Positions 44,033 through 56,824 of a stretch of 64,000 nt of DNA are shown piece by piece. The notes beneath the pieces are model-generated. The model was not told the DNA's origin, did no database searches, and saw only the letters and a program-made list of their open reading frames with translations. This DNA is from Protula sp. h YS-2021 (taxonomy: Eukaryota; Annelida; Polychaeta; Sabellida; Serpulidae), in NCBI GenBank assembly GCA_949752745.1, contig OX457026.1:69186591-69250590 (forward strand), given 5' to 3'. Numbering within the stretch: the stretch's first letter is position 1; every line of letters begins with the position of its first letter. Made by a program: the position numbers and the translations under genes.

Positions 44033-47000
44033 TTTTATAAAGTGAGCTAAAAAGGTTATTTATTATTTTGTTGAAAGAGCTAAATAGATTAAAAAATATT
44101 ATTAACATATTGTGAAATTGTTTTATTTCTATGGTTCCTTCTGTGTAATATCTACCAAAAAGTGTGTATTTTATTGGGATTGAAAGTATTTCTTTTTCTT
44201 AAAAATAATATCGCGCTTTCAAACGAAGTCACATTTCACAATTTTCAGGAAGCAGTCGCTTTAGTGGGAGATATCGCCTTCAAAATATATCACTCTCACA
44301 TGCAGAGTTATAGGGATGGGACTAGAATTCTCATGACATTAAATTTACAAACCAGATACACAATGAACAGATAGTTAATACTAATTGCAATTTGAGTTTT
44401 CACAATAAGTCCAAAGGATATTTTTTTCGGTAAAATTATGCACCTTTTTTACTTAGAATAAGCTATTCAAAGCTGGATTGTCGGTCGGTTATCGGATTTA
44501 TTCGGCCTTCTAGCGACCACAATGATTACGGTGCCGCCGGAACAGTGTACTACGCTCCCAGTCGCTTGTCGGGAGTTCTCGTGTTGTGTATCCCATCACG
44601 TCATAAGAAAGGCACATCAGGCGACTTTCTCCCCGAACTGAAGCGAATTTGGTTTGAGAACGACTTCATTTAAAGTATATTTTTAAGGGCTGCTTCAACT
44701 GAAGGCGACTTCTGTCCTATTTTAAACATCTGCATCCTAAATCATTTGTACAGACAGTTAAGGACAAAATTTCTTAACTGCCGAGCATTAATCGCCATAA
44801 AAAAAATTTACTGGCACAAATTTTTATGCCATGAGTGTTTGCTCTCTTATTGCAGACAGTGGTAAACGTTGGCCAATCGGTTTTAAGAATAGAAACCCAG
44901 CTGTGTAATTAGTTAAATAAAGGCATTTGTATCCATTTTGAATGCAAGAGAAGTGGCTGGAATTTTTTTTTTAATTTTTGCCTACTTAATTCCCAACGCT
45001 TCAAAGTATTGCATTTTCCACTTTACCTTGCCTTAAAAACTATATTTGGTTAGTCTCATAAATAATACAAATGGTGATACATATATCTCGAAGAGAAGTT
45101 TCAGGATTCTTCAAAAAAAGAAGAAAAAAAGATAAAACAAAATATCTGTTTTAAATCCGCTTATTATATTGAAAGGGTGATTTTTGTACACACTTCCCTG
45201 CTCTAAAGAATATTTTGATGGTTTTCCTTTGCAAATTACAAATCAATCTGATCCACTAATAAGCTGTGAGAAAATTACATCAGTATTTCATTCTCCTATT
45301 TCACACAGGAGAAACAGCCGGCTTAATTTTTACATCAGAGTTACAAGGAAACATTAAGCTAAGCAGATTGCCATTTATTTTCGTTGAATCACGTTGGTAT
45401 TCTCAGAGACCGCGGGAGCAATATCAAATAATTATTTTAATCATGTGAATTTTTTTCTCAGATGCTTTAGTTAGAAGTGTTATCTGGTGAAGCAATTTAT
45501 ATTTCATTTTTTAGAAATACATCCATGTCGGGAATGGTATATTTTGAAATAACATATATATCTAGTAATTAATTTTTACCCTGAGTAGCCAATGATCTGT
45601 TATATGTAAGAAATGCGCGCTGAAAACTTGACTGCAAAATTCTAGTCACTATTTTTCACTCTAAAATTTTATGAATACCTTGAGTTCTTTTGTTTTTAGT
45701 AGTTTATGATTTGAAAGGAATCGCAGCTTGTCTTCATTCATTTAATCTACAAAAATTTCCTTCACTGGGATGGCAGAATTCTATGGTTATTTTATCGCGG
45801 TCATTCTATTTGTCTAAATTACATTTTTCGATGTTGACCGCAACGCAGATATCAATACATATTGTAGTTATTTGTAATCGAAACGACATTTAAGTCATGT
45901 AACAAAGCACATATTTAACGTATGTCGTATTAACATGAAGATATTAGCAACAATTAGCGTATATTGGCCCATTTCGAGTCAAACATAAAGTGTTGTTGAC
46001 CAGTGCGAAAAGCTTACCCTTGGGTCAACATTTTTCTAATCGGCCAATGATATCTTCGTGTTGATTCGAAATAGGTCAATTTTTATTTTGTCTAATGATT
46101 TTGCAAGAGTTTTGACTACATATAACTGCATAATCTATCGACTTGCCCTTCTCGGTCAACACTTGAGGATCTACCAATAAGATTACAATACGTAACAATA
46201 CTTCGTGTCAGCCCCAAATCTGTTAATATCTGCTAAATGCTGCTTTAGTGGGCGCACACTTTTTACATTTTGGGCCACCTGGAAAGCCAACATTTTTAGG
46301 GAAAAAAGCAGGAAAAGAGCTATATATGCTACAGTCCGTAAGATGGAGAATGCGAAATAAATGGCTAACCGGAATGCAAATTTAACGTATATCAGTTACA
46401 TGAAGTGTTTGACAGACCGCTTAAATTTCAGTAGGCCATATAAAACTTTGGAATATTAATTTTGTTGATTTATTAAATTGTTACATTCTAGTTTATGTGG
46501 TGGATATCCTTTGTCAAACAGATAGGGCGAAGTTGGAGTCATCAGTACCGATAGGGGCTGTCATTGGTCGTTTCTGGACTAAAGCAGTATACGCCCTCGT
46601 GACCCTGTCGCAGTGCCGGTAGCCAGTAATCTTTTTTCCCATTGAAATCGCGTCCTTTCGTGGACCGAATATTTCAAGTGAGCACCACCACCCCACTTTA
46701 TTTTGTTTTGCTTTTGTTTATTGTTTTTTTTTATGTTACATGTTTAGTCGGTGAAAATGAAGAAAGATGAAGTTTGCCAGTATGAGCTGATTTTCTTAAA
46801 TGGCCATCTGCTTATAAGTTGACCAAATATCTACTGACATTTAAATTCATCCACGCCACGTCTTAATGCCAGAAACGTCAGAAATGTTACAGACTGCCCA
46901 AATAGTATTTTAGTCTGTAAATGTGAATTTATTGCGGGATACATAACAGTGTTTATTCGATTTTTCTACCCTTTTTATCGTTTTACATCGCATTTTATTG

Positions 47001-47750
47001 TACAGCAGAAAAAAAAGGAAAAATTTACACCGATGAAAATGATGCAGGTTTGAGTCCAGAGCCTTGAAAGTACCAAAAAACATTAAGTTTAAGACATCCC
47101 TTGGTGTATAATATATTTAGAAGGATGCCGTCCTATGCCTTATGTTTAGGAAGTTTTAAGGATTTAAGCGAAAAAAAACGGTTTACCAGGCTTTATCACT
47201 TTCCTCTACCCATTTCGGCCTGTTTTCTTTCCATATTTAATTTGCCCCTGTTGATATACAATTTTAATATTTAGTTTTTTCATCAATAGTTTATAATATG
47301 GGATAATTATCATGTCACGCTGAAATATTACCTGTTTTCTAAAATCTGTAGATATAATTGATATTTACAAGACAATTGAATTATTTGACTTATCTGAAAC
47401 AAATCTAGTCCAGGATAAACGTTACGCGGTGGCTCCTAATATACGATACCAACTGATTTGTTATCTGATCACGTTAAATTTATTAACAAACAACCTTTTT
47501 ATGTCATAGGGAGAGCACGTTTATATTATTTTAATATTATTTTGAAAAATTTCACTGAGGGATATACTATCCCCGACCCACCATTCACTTGTTGCCCATT
47601 TTTATCGGTCTGTTTTTTTAATAATTTTTACAGGATAATATTTGAATCACGTGTAAAAAGTATCGCTTACCAAAATCTCGCTATTCCTTTCTGTCAGACT
47701 TGGATGGAGCTGAACGTATATACGAAATTAATAATAAGAAGCAGTGTGAG
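44033..47750. other. Intergenic, no recognised gene
   Basis: AT-rich sequence with short open stretches that have no domain or splice support. Confidence 0.5.
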
Positions 47751-47751
47751 G

Positions 47752-47856
47752 ATGAGTGGCAGTAAAAGCGAAGAGGGAGGACACACTGTCTCATCTGGTG
47801 CTTCTCGCGATCGAGGCAGTGAGTACCCACCCCTTGCAATGACCATGTCAGATTCT
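47752..47856 (+). CDS. Candidate first coding exon of an unidentified gene
   Basis: The ATG at 47752 opens 35 codons (MSGSKSEEGG...SEYPPLAMTMSDS) of hydrophilic, non-repetitive composition. They end exactly at a consensus donor GTGAGT (47857) in phase 0. GC content rises sharply in this block compared with its flanks. No downstream exon was found before the transposon-rich region, and I do not recognise the protein. The call rests on exon-like features only. Confidence 0.35.
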
Positions 47857-49505
47857 GTGAGTTTCTTCGAATTTAAAAAAAAATGTGTCCCAAGACTTTT
47901 TAATAATAGTTCTGAATGCAATATCCAATTTTCTTGATGATATCAGCAATCTCTTAAATATATACGAGTCTTGAGCGGCAATATCGTTGCTGAATTTTAA
48001 AAAAGTATTCCAACTGCAGTCACAAAGAACTGGGCAAGTGGAGAAAAAAGTGACCTGTTTCGGATGGCACGCACTTCTTTATACGGCGACGTTTCACTCC
48101 ATCCAAGGCAGTTAACAATATAAACTCACAGCTGAATGTTAACTACAATAACCAATGGGCTTCTAAACTATATCGTCGTTACACGTTTCCAAGGATTTGA
48201 ATGCAAATCACCCAGACCGAGCCAAGTTGTAACGTCGCAAGCCAAAAACAATGACAGCTCCAAAATAATAACTTAGTTATATGGCAAAAACAGTGTTTTA
48301 AAATGCTGGCGGGGAACACAACAAACATTAGAGAAAAAGCATTCTTTTGCCTTTTGTTGAGGGTTATTGTAATGATTGAATGTGACCAGCAACTGCCTCG
48401 AGACAGGACAGAAGCATGATAGAGTTGAAAAGGCAATGGCCCCGGGCGCGTTGATTCACAATGGCCACAAGAATAGGAGAATATACCGAATTTGGTGGGG
48501 CTATTTGACGCACTGCCATGCATTGTGGCCGTTGGACACTAATTTGCACCATATCTCATTTCTGCTGCGATAAGCTTCAGAAAACTTTTTACCTATAAAA
48601 TATATATCTGAAAAAAAAAACGTTTTTCGCAAACAAAAATGTCGTTGGCGACTTAATAATTGCCCCTATTCAGGCTTAGTCTTGACAGACCATCTAAAAT
48701 CAAGGCTGCATCAATGCCTTATTATTGGCCTATGAACACTTGTGCCTTCCGTGTGATAGTCTCCGGACTGGATCATCTTCTCGTTGTCAATACAATCCCC
48801 AGATGATAGGTTTTTCTAGATTCTTTTAGTCAATTTGAGTAACATAATTCTGTTCAATAACAGATACAGAGAAACTGGCCCAAGAGAACTTTCCATTTAA
48901 ATATTTTTTATATAATTTTAGGAATAAGCGAAACATTGCATCGATACAGGGAGAGAGGATTCGATTTTTGATATTTTTAACTGCATTAAAGTGTATAAAT
49001 CTAAATCTTAACATCTGGCAGATTCGGGCACATGTACATTTAACCGCTCCCATATTCAGTGACGTGGGTGTGACGTCATTGCACACGATGCAATACGATG
49101 AATCACACGATCCAATTCAAAGTGAGCTTTATTTGTTTAAGAAATACAATATGGTTTTGAGCCATCGTGGACTTTTTTTTAGAAAATTCCGCTGGTTTTT
49201 TACTTCGTTGTAGTCGCAGTCGAGATTCAGATTCGAAATTAAGAATCCCGGAAATTGGTTTGTAAGAGGAAAAACGAGATTGTAGACCTGCGAAATTAAA
49301 GGTCCATTTTTAGGATGAAAGAACACCCCCCCCCCCCCGCCCTCCGATGCACCACTCCCGGATAAATCTTGGAGCTAAGTTGCATTACCGTAGCAGACAG
49401 TGAAAATGAAATGCATGTATATTTCATCACTATGGTTGTGTTACCAATGAATCGTAAAGAAATTCTGGATTATTCTGAAATGCCGATTGACAAGACGCAG
49501 TTAAT
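47857..49505. other. Intron or intergenic, nothing recognised
   Basis: AT-rich, with a C-run at 49327-49340. No exon could be supported. Confidence 0.4.
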
Positions 49506-49612
49506 AGCTAATTCTAAACCGTTATTAGTTACCATTTGTCGCTCTTTTCTTGTCGTAGCTAATTCTAAGCCGTTATTAGTTACTATTTGTCGCTCTTTTC
49601 TTGTCGTTCTTT
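49506..49612. repeat. 51-bp tandem duplication
   Basis: AGCTAATTCTAAACCGTTAT... ending CTTTTCTTGTCGT occurs twice in a row with three differences. Confidence 0.85.
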
Positions 49613-49799
49613 AATTTTTTTGTCGTTTTTTTTTTAATTTTTGTCATTTTTGACATCGTCAATTTTAGGCCGCTTTTGCATCCTATGAGGCCGCTTTGGG
49701 GAGTCTTAGGGCAGTTATGCAAACGCTGCCGATGTTAGGTCGCTTTAGTTAAGTCATTCTAGTTACATATCACAAGGAAGAATTACGGCGTCGCTTTAA

Positions 49800-50605
49800 A
49801 GGGAAATGCGGCTATCTCCCATAATTTTAATCTGCAAAAATTTTGTTTTTATACTTCGCATGTGCAACCATGTGACGCAGTGCTATAATAATAGGATATA
49901 AAAAGCAATGGTCACCGGACTTTTTAAGAAATAAAACAGAACTAAAACGACTCAGGATTTCTTTCAGTTTGTATTGCTAAGAATGGCAAATAAACAAATT
50001 TTGAGACTAATTCCAATACAGAACGAAAACCGGTAACATTTTTCCTCTCATATTGTACATAATTACACACTGATCATTCATTCAACATTTGAGATAATAA
50101 AATATGGGGGGTCCCCGCGGTTCTTTTGTCACTACAAGTTTTTTTCCGAACCTGCCCCCCTCCTCCCACTCATTTTTTACACTTTTTTCTGTGATGACAT
50201 ATACAACCATTTCCCGCCCAAATTTCAAGAGATATCAATACACACTTTCAAGCTACTGTACTCCAGGTTTATAGGCAACAGGGTTCGAAAAAAAAACATC
50301 ATTTGGTGGAAAAGTCCACAAATTGTTGCCCTGATCCACCCTTTTTCGCATTACTGAACCGAGCACACCGTCTGACATTTGTGCTGCTTTGTGATCCAGT
50401 CAGTTCTAACGTTGTCAAACAAATTGGGTGGCCAGTAAAATGATTTTCGAACTCTGATTACTCAATAACTTTGCAAAGGATATAATTCTGGAGCCCCACG
50501 ACTGATAGCAGAAAATTTAACATTTCAGTTAAAACACAATTTGAAAATTCTGATCCTGATTCTAAATTCACTCACTAGATGGCTCAGAGATAGCCGCATT
50601 CCTCT
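49800..50605. mobile_element. MITE with TTAA target duplication
   Basis: The left end is TTAA followed by AGGGAAATGCGGCTATCTC. The right end is GAGATAGCCGCATTCCTCT followed by TTAA (50606-50609). The arms match at 17 of 19 positions. TTAA duplication is characteristic of piggyBac and a few other superfamilies, though the CCC start usual for piggyBac is not seen. The 806-base interior has no transposase. Confidence 0.65.
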
Positions 50606-50726
50606 TTAACTACGTCGCCTTTGCGGCATTCGTATTTGGAATGTCACAACGACATTACTATAACGTTGTTACATCACATTGGTTCGACGTTTTAAATTTT
50701 CAAACCTTCTTCTTCTTTTCTTTTTT

Positions 50727-50808
50727 TCTTTCTTCTTCTTCTTCTTCTTCTTCTTCTTCTTCTTCTTCTTCTTCTTCTTCTTCTTCTTCTTCTTCTTCTT
50801 CTTCTTCA
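50727..50808. repeat. (TCT)n microsatellite
   Basis: About 25 TCT units preceded by a T/C-rich stretch. The plus strand is all pyrimidine for ~100 bases, so it can form triplex DNA. Confidence 0.95.
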
Positions 50809-50809
50809 G

Positions 50810-51630
50810 GTCTTTTGGACGTTGCGCATATGAATGAAGAATGTTTGCCAGCTACTTTAGACACAATTGCATATTACTCACCGTTTACTTTTTTCCCCTT
50901 AAAACATCTCCTTATTCAGTCATATTTATGCTGAAGACCGTTGTGAAAAGCTACTTTTACTTGTGTGATTTTAAAAATATATTTGGAATAAAGTTTAGAT
51001 AAGCTTTTAAACTGCAAATAACAGAGCACTTGTTTTGGTTTTTGTTCATGACAGAACGCAACTAAAGATTAAAAAAAAAGTAAAAATAATAAGAGACGAA
51101 CTATAATGTATTTGACAAAAAAGAAAAAAGCTAGACCGATCTTTTACATTTACATTTACATTACTTTTACATTTTCATTTACTCCGAGCTTGATGGCGAT
51201 TGTTTTCGTAACATTGGCTGCGTAACACGATATAAAATCGCCTTTGTGGCGTTTCAGATAAAAAGGTGGAATTTGAAGTCAGTTATGTTCCGGGAATACA
51301 TGAAAGTACATATCATTTTCAAATCTGTTCTTACGTATAAAACAACAAATAATCGTACACACAAGTGGTCTCTGGCATAGGGACTATAATGCTATTCGGT
51401 TTTACCTGAACTCTTTCTGTAGTATGGCTCTGTGTTTCCTTTTTTCCGCCAAACCCTTGTCACGCGAACTCCTCTGAGATGGCTAGGGCTAGGACGACCA
51501 AATTTGGCAGAGGCATAATGTAGCATGTCTAGTTGGTGTAGCTCAGTTTTTTTTCAGAAATTCATTAAAATTTTAGTAAGTAGTTGAGAAACGAGAGAAT
51601 CACTGCATTTTGTGACGTCATACTGACCGA
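50810..51630. other. Intergenic, nothing recognised
   Basis: AT-rich spacer without supported features. Confidence 0.5.
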
Positions 51631-51631
51631 C

Positions 51632-51832
51632 CCCCCCCCCCCCCCTGGTAGAGAATCAAATACCATGGGGACCCCCCCCCCCTCGGGACATACTATGGAC
51701 CGACCCCCCCCCCCCCTGGTAGAGAATCAAATACCATGGGGACCCCCCCCCCGGCCCAGCTACCTAGTGAGCCCCCCCCCCGGCCCAGCTACCTAGTGAG
51801 CCCCCCCCCCCCTCCCGGCTACTTTTTACGCC
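51632..51832. repeat. Tandem units punctuated by C-runs
   Basis: Eight C-runs of 9-16 bases are separated by two alternating short units: TGGTAGAGAATCAAATACC plus ATGGGGA (twice), then GGCCCAGCTACCTAGTGAG (twice). The opposite strand is a long G-quadruplex-forming array. C-run lengths are likely to be unreliable in any assembly. Confidence 0.85.
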
Positions 51833-51858
51833 GCTGGCTCACGGCTCACCGTCAGTAG

Positions 51859-51868
51859 TATAAAAAGG
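51859..51868 (+). promoter_or_regulatory. Strong TATA box upstream of the Polinton plus arm
   Basis: TATAAAAAGG in a GC-richer context, 1.2 kb before polB. It could drive a leader transcript that is later spliced, but no acceptor is proven. Confidence 0.4.
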
Positions 51869-52097
51869 TTGGGTTGACACCACTCTAATCATTGCATTGC
51901 CAAACCATCATGGACCAACCATAGTATGTGATTCAGCACTCCTATAAGAGCACCTTGTCTGTGCACATATGCATCATTCAAGCTCTGGCTACCGTTGGAT
52001 ACACATGGGAAAAAAAGTGAAAACAGTTGCTCTTACCTATTGTGTTGTGCTGTTAGAGAACAATTGATGGATTGACTGGAATACACATAGGAGACGA

Positions 52098-52205
52098 AGT
52101 GAAACATTGACTATTCTTTGGAAAAAGGAAGTGAAACATTAGCTATTCATTGGAAAAGAGAAGTGAAAGATTTGGTTATTCTTTGGAAAAGGGAAGTGCA
52201 AGATT
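52098..52205 (+). repeat. ~33-bp tandem repeat, three copies
   Basis: Units of the type GAAGTGAAACATT...TATTC(T/A)TTGGAAAA repeat three times with small changes. The block may belong to the terminal region of the Polinton. Confidence 0.75.
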
Positions 52206-52237
52206 GGAAGACAAATTAACCAATGACTTGTGGTAAG

Positions 52238-52240
<3 letters not shown>

Positions 52241-52275
<35 letters not shown>
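52241..52275. repeat. Poly(T) run
   Basis: About 34 consecutive T's. Confidence 0.95.
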
Positions 52276-52276
<1 letters not shown>

Positions 52277-52429
52277 AGACTGAGAAATTTAAGAGTGCAC
52301 TCGTACAGAGTGTGAGGGAAAACCGATCGATAATTTCAGAGTGCGCTCGAGTGTGGGAACAATCAATAAATTTGAGAAGGAATGGGATTTTCCCTACGTT
52401 AAGTCCAATGTTATGTTTTAAGTTATAGT

Positions 52430-52875
52430 AGTTGGAAAAATGACACTTCTAAAACACATTTAACAAATGTAGTTTTTTAACACCATATAATATATAAAAT
52501 AAGTTTGAACATTTTAGCATGCTACTTATTTGAATATTCTAAAGTCATAGTAGTGGAAAAATGGTGGTTCTAGACCAATTTTAACAAATTTTGTTTTTTG
52601 ACAAAATATTATGTATAAAATAAGTTTAAACATTTTACCATGGTGTAGTAGGGTAAAAATGAGGGTTTTAGACCAACTTTAACAAATTTTGTTTTTTGAC
52701 AAAATATAATGTAGAAAATAAGTTTGAACATTTTACTATGGTGTAGTAGGGTAAAAATCAGGGTTTTAGACCAACTTTAACAAATTTTGTTTTTTGACAA
52801 AATATGATGTAGAAAATAAGTTTGAACATTTTACTATGGTGTAGTAGGGTAAAAATCAGGGTTCTAATCCAAAAT
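52430..52875 (+). repeat. 99-bp tandem repeat upstream of polB, ~4.4 copies
   Basis: The landmark GTGTAGTAGGGTAAAAAT recurs at 52642, 52741 and 52840, and a diverged form lies at about 52430-52543. Units contain TTTAACAAATTTTGTTTTTTG and AAAATAAGTTTGAACATTTTA. The last three are almost identical. A polypyrimidine tract and CTTTCAG follow at about 52907-52926 and could be a splice acceptor. Confidence 0.9.
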
Positions 52876-52982
52876 TTAATTTTCTTTGAAAATATATTAT
52901 GCTTTTCTTTTCTTAATGCTTTCAGGTATCGTCAGAACACATCGCTCTCCGCTAGATGTCTCTGCAATACATGCCTAGGTGG

Positions 52983-52990
52983 TATAAATA
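52983..52990 (+). promoter_or_regulatory. TATA box of polB
   Basis: TATAAATA lies 59 bases before the first polB ATG (53049), preceded by GC-richer sequence. Position and sequence fit a core promoter. Confidence 0.6.
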
Positions 52991-53048
52991 GGATGAGTGA
53001 GACCTACATTTCATCATATCAGTTTAGGCAATTGACGTGACAACAACA

Positions 53049-56000
53049 ATGGCATCTAATTCAGACACATTAGTCGTCTGTCATGATTGTAATGTGACAT
53101 TTCCATCTCATGAATTGTTCGTAGCACATACATGCAAACCAGCTAAGATGAAACGTGCTAATGAAGAGCTTGTTGAGATAATTGAAGCCAAGAGACGAAA
53201 GACGGTACAAGATGGTGTTTTCAGACCTCATCCAGTCCTCTGCTGTGAATGCATTAAAATATTTCCATCTATGGATACATTTGAGGCACATGCATGCATA
53301 CCAGCTGAGATGGAAAATGCGTCTCATGAAGAACATGTTTCACAGAAAGAAAAAACAGGACAAGTAGGGAGAGGTAGAAGGGTTAGTCTGGGAGAAAACG
53401 CACAGGAAAGACGATTTGAGTCTGAGGATGGATCGGATTTACTGCTTGAAATGCGACAACAAGAGAACCGTATCAAGACACATTTGTTGGAGACCTTAAA
53501 CTATGGAATGAAATGGTACATTGTCGTTCATGCACGTTTCAAGAAACTGACAGCGAATGCTGAAGGTGTTATGGTAGAACAAGTGGATAATTCATTTATC
53601 AGCAGTCCAACATATACAGCATACAACCCAGCAGATATTGAGCAGGACTTGCCAGACGCCTATAAAGAATTGTTTACTAAGTTTGATGAACATGAGCGAC
53701 AAGGCTCTGGCTGGGTATTGGATAACATATTATACATTGAAGTACATACAGCTACGTCAGCGCCACTGGATGCGAGTAGTTTTATTCCACTGCCGAAGAA
53801 AGTGAAGAATACAAAAGGTGTGTTAAACATTCAGAATAAAGACAACAAATGTTTCTTATGGTCTGTACTGGCTCACCTTCACCCTTCAACAAATGTAAAC
53901 CCAGAGCGTGTACATCAATACAAGCTATTTGAGAACGAATTGAAGGTGGAAGGCATGACATTTCCAACACCGATTACAGACATTCCAAAGTTTGAAAAGG
54001 AGAATGATGTGTCCATTAACGTGTTTGGATATGAACATGATGTCGTTGTTCCCATACAACTCAGTCGAAACATCAGCGCCAACAGCGCAAGAGAAATCAA
54101 CTTGCTTTTGATTAGCAATGACAAGACAAGACATTATTGCCTCATCAAGAATTTCAGCAGACTGATGGCTTATCGATCAAAGCATAATGGTGCAGCTTTT
54201 TATTGTTTCAACTGTCTTCACGGGTTTATGCGACAAGAGCTTTTAGATGAACATCGTGAAGTGTGTGGCAAGCATGGCGCGCAACGTTTATCATTTCCCA
54301 AGGAACCATTCGTTAAGTTTAAGAATGTAGCCAAACAACAGCAAGCACCGTTTGTGATTTATGCAGACTTTGAATGTTTCACGCAAAAGCATGAAGAAGA
54401 AGACAAGTATCAACATCATCGTCCAAACAGCTTTGCCTATGTGGTTGTCAGCCAGTATGATACACGTGCACCAATCGTGTATCGAGGAGACAATGCTGTA
54501 AAGGTCTTTTTAGACCATATGTTGAATGAACGTGATCGTATTGTACGTGGTTTAGAGCGACCAAAGGAAATGGTGATGACTCGCGAAGACAAAGAGAATT
54601 TTAAGAACGCTGTTGATTGCTACATTTGTCATGAACCTCTAGGAGCAGATCGTGTGAGAGATCATGACCATATCAATGGCAAATATCGCGGAGCAGCGCA
54701 CAATGAATGCAACTTACAATTCCGACTTAGAAAGGATCAGCAAGGGGATAAAGATTCTTTTATCATTCCTGTGTTTTTCCACAATTTGCGAGGCTATGAC
54801 AGTCACCTTATCATGGAGGAAATTGGAAAATTCAAAGATGAAACGATTACAGTCATTCCCAACACCATTGAGAAATATATTGCATTCACCATGAGCAATC
54901 TGAAATTTACAGACAGCTTTCAGTTCATGAGTACTTCTCTACAGAAGTTGGTATCCAACCTAGCGGCAGAAGGGAAAGACAACTTTTATAACATGACGTC
55001 AAACATTCACAATAGTGACCAACAAGATTTACTGTTGAGAAAGGGTGTGTACCCTTATGATTACGTGGATGAACCATCCAAGTTTGCTGAAACACAACTG
55101 CCGTCCAAGGACAAGTTTTACAGTCTGCTCAGTGAAGAAGACATTAGCGATGAGGATTATGAGCATGCGCAGAAGGTGTGGGAGACATTCAACTGTACAA
55201 CATTTGGCGAATACCATGACTTGTACCTGAAATCAGATGTGTTGCTGCTGGCTGATGTGTTTGAAAACTTTCGTCACGTATGTCTCAACACATATGAATT
55301 GGATCCTGCTCACTACTATACAGCCAGGACTGTCGTGGGATGCAATGTTGAAAGCGACAAAGGTGAAGTTGGAATTGATCAATGACATTGACATGTACCA
55401 AATGGTTGAGCAAGGCATACGTGGAGGAATATCCGTGATCACACACAAGTATGCGAAAGCAAATAATCCCTACGTAGCAGATTACAATTCTGAGATACCA
55501 AACAACTATTTGATGTACCTCGACGCAAACAACTTGTATGGTTGGGCCATGTCACAAAGCATGCCACAAAGAGGATTTATGTGGGTGAGTGAGCCAGAAT
55601 CCATTGACTTCATGGATGTGGATGAAGATGACGACATTGGATTCATTTTGGAAGTGGATTTAGAATATCCAAATTCAATCCATGATCATCATAATCACTA
55701 CCCAGTGGCTCCAGAACGGAAATGTGTCAAAGTTGAAGAATTGTCAGAGTACAGTCAGAAGCTGCGGAAAGATCTAAACATGAAAGAGAAATCCAGTGAA
55801 AAGCTCATTCCTAACTTGTCTGACAAGAAGAAATATGTACTTCATTACAGGAATTTGCAACAGTACGTCTCACTGGGGTTGAAAGTCACTAAAGTACATC
55901 GCGCCATCATGTTTGAACAGAGCAAATGGTTGGCAAAATACATTGCCTTGAACACGGAAAAGAGAAAATTGGCCAAGAACCCATTTGAGAAAGACTTCTT

Positions 56001-56768
56001 CAAACTGATGAACAACTCGGTGTTTGGCAAAACCATGGAAAATGTGAGAAAGCGAATCAATGTTGAACTTGTTCACAAGGAAAAGCGGTTCAAGAAACTT
56101 GTGGCCAAACCTTCTTTCCACAAATTCAAAATTTTCAACGAAGATTTGACCGCGATACATTTGCGCAAAGTGGATTTGCTTCTGGATAAACCCATTCAAG
56201 TTGGTTTTACCATTCTCGACCTCAGCAAAGTGCTTATGTTCAACTTTCATTACAACTACATCATGGTCAAGTATCCCAATGCCAAGTTGTTGTTCAGCGA
56301 CACCGACAGTCTTTGTTACGACATAGAAACGGAAGATATCTACAAGGATATGCAGCAAGATGCTGACCTGTTCGACACAAGTGACTATCCGCCAGATCAC
56401 TTCCTACATTCCAACGTGAACAAAAAAGTGCTTGGGAAAATGAAGGATGAGACGGCAGGCGTCCCTATTGAAGAGTTTGTTGGACTCAGACCGAAAATGT
56501 ACAGTTTATTGTGCGGTGGGAAAGAAAAACATACAGCTAAAGGCATACTCAAGCTTGTCAAAGACGCATTAAACATGTGCAGTATAGAGACAGTTTGTTT
56601 AAGAAAACTCAAACGATGGCTACAGGACACATTATCCGAAGTCATAGTCACCAGCTTTTCTCGGAGAAGTTGAGGAAAGTAGCCCTCTCCCCATATGACG
56701 ACAAGCGATATGTGATGAGTGATGGCTATTCCACCTTAGCGCATGGACATTACAAGGCTATGGTATAA
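53049..56768 (+). pseudogene. polB: Polinton protein-primed family B DNA polymerase, two frameshifts
   Basis: Start ATG 53049, just after a TATA box. Two Cys2-His-Cys finger-like motifs lie at the N-terminus (CHDC...HTC and CCEC...HAC). Then come exonuclease motif I (YADFEC, ~54360), a Cys/His block (CHEPL...RDHDHINGKYRG, ~54625-54700) common in Polinton polymerases, exonuclease II (FHNLRGYDSHL, ~54775) and exonuclease III ([13 protein letters not shown], ~55225). Polymerase motifs follow: A ([10 protein letters not shown], ~55517), B ([11 protein letters not shown], ~56002) and C (FSDTDS, ~56293). The frame breaks twice: near 55322 (the sequence goes on in the +1 frame, consistent with loss of two C's in a C-run) and at about 56547-56550 (loss of one base). 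The last segment stops at 56768. The enzyme would replicate the element by protein priming. As written, the gene cannot make a full polymerase. Either the copy is decaying or the assembly has indels. Confidence 0.93.
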
Positions 56769-56771
56769 AGG
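56764..56771 (+). promoter_or_regulatory. TATA box overlapping the polB stop codon
   Basis: TATAAAGG contains the TAA stop of polB (56766-56768) and lies ~60 bases before the ATG of the PC4-like ORF (56825), a suitable distance for its own promoter. Confidence 0.5.
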
Positions 56772-56824
56772 GGGAGGTCCTCCAACGGAAGAGTTATTTG
56801 AGGTGTGAACATTGAAGTGTTAAC

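Noticed and set aside
55870..56400. 176-codon minus-strand ORF inside polB
   Set aside because: Shadow of the polymerase coding strand, with no domain of its own.
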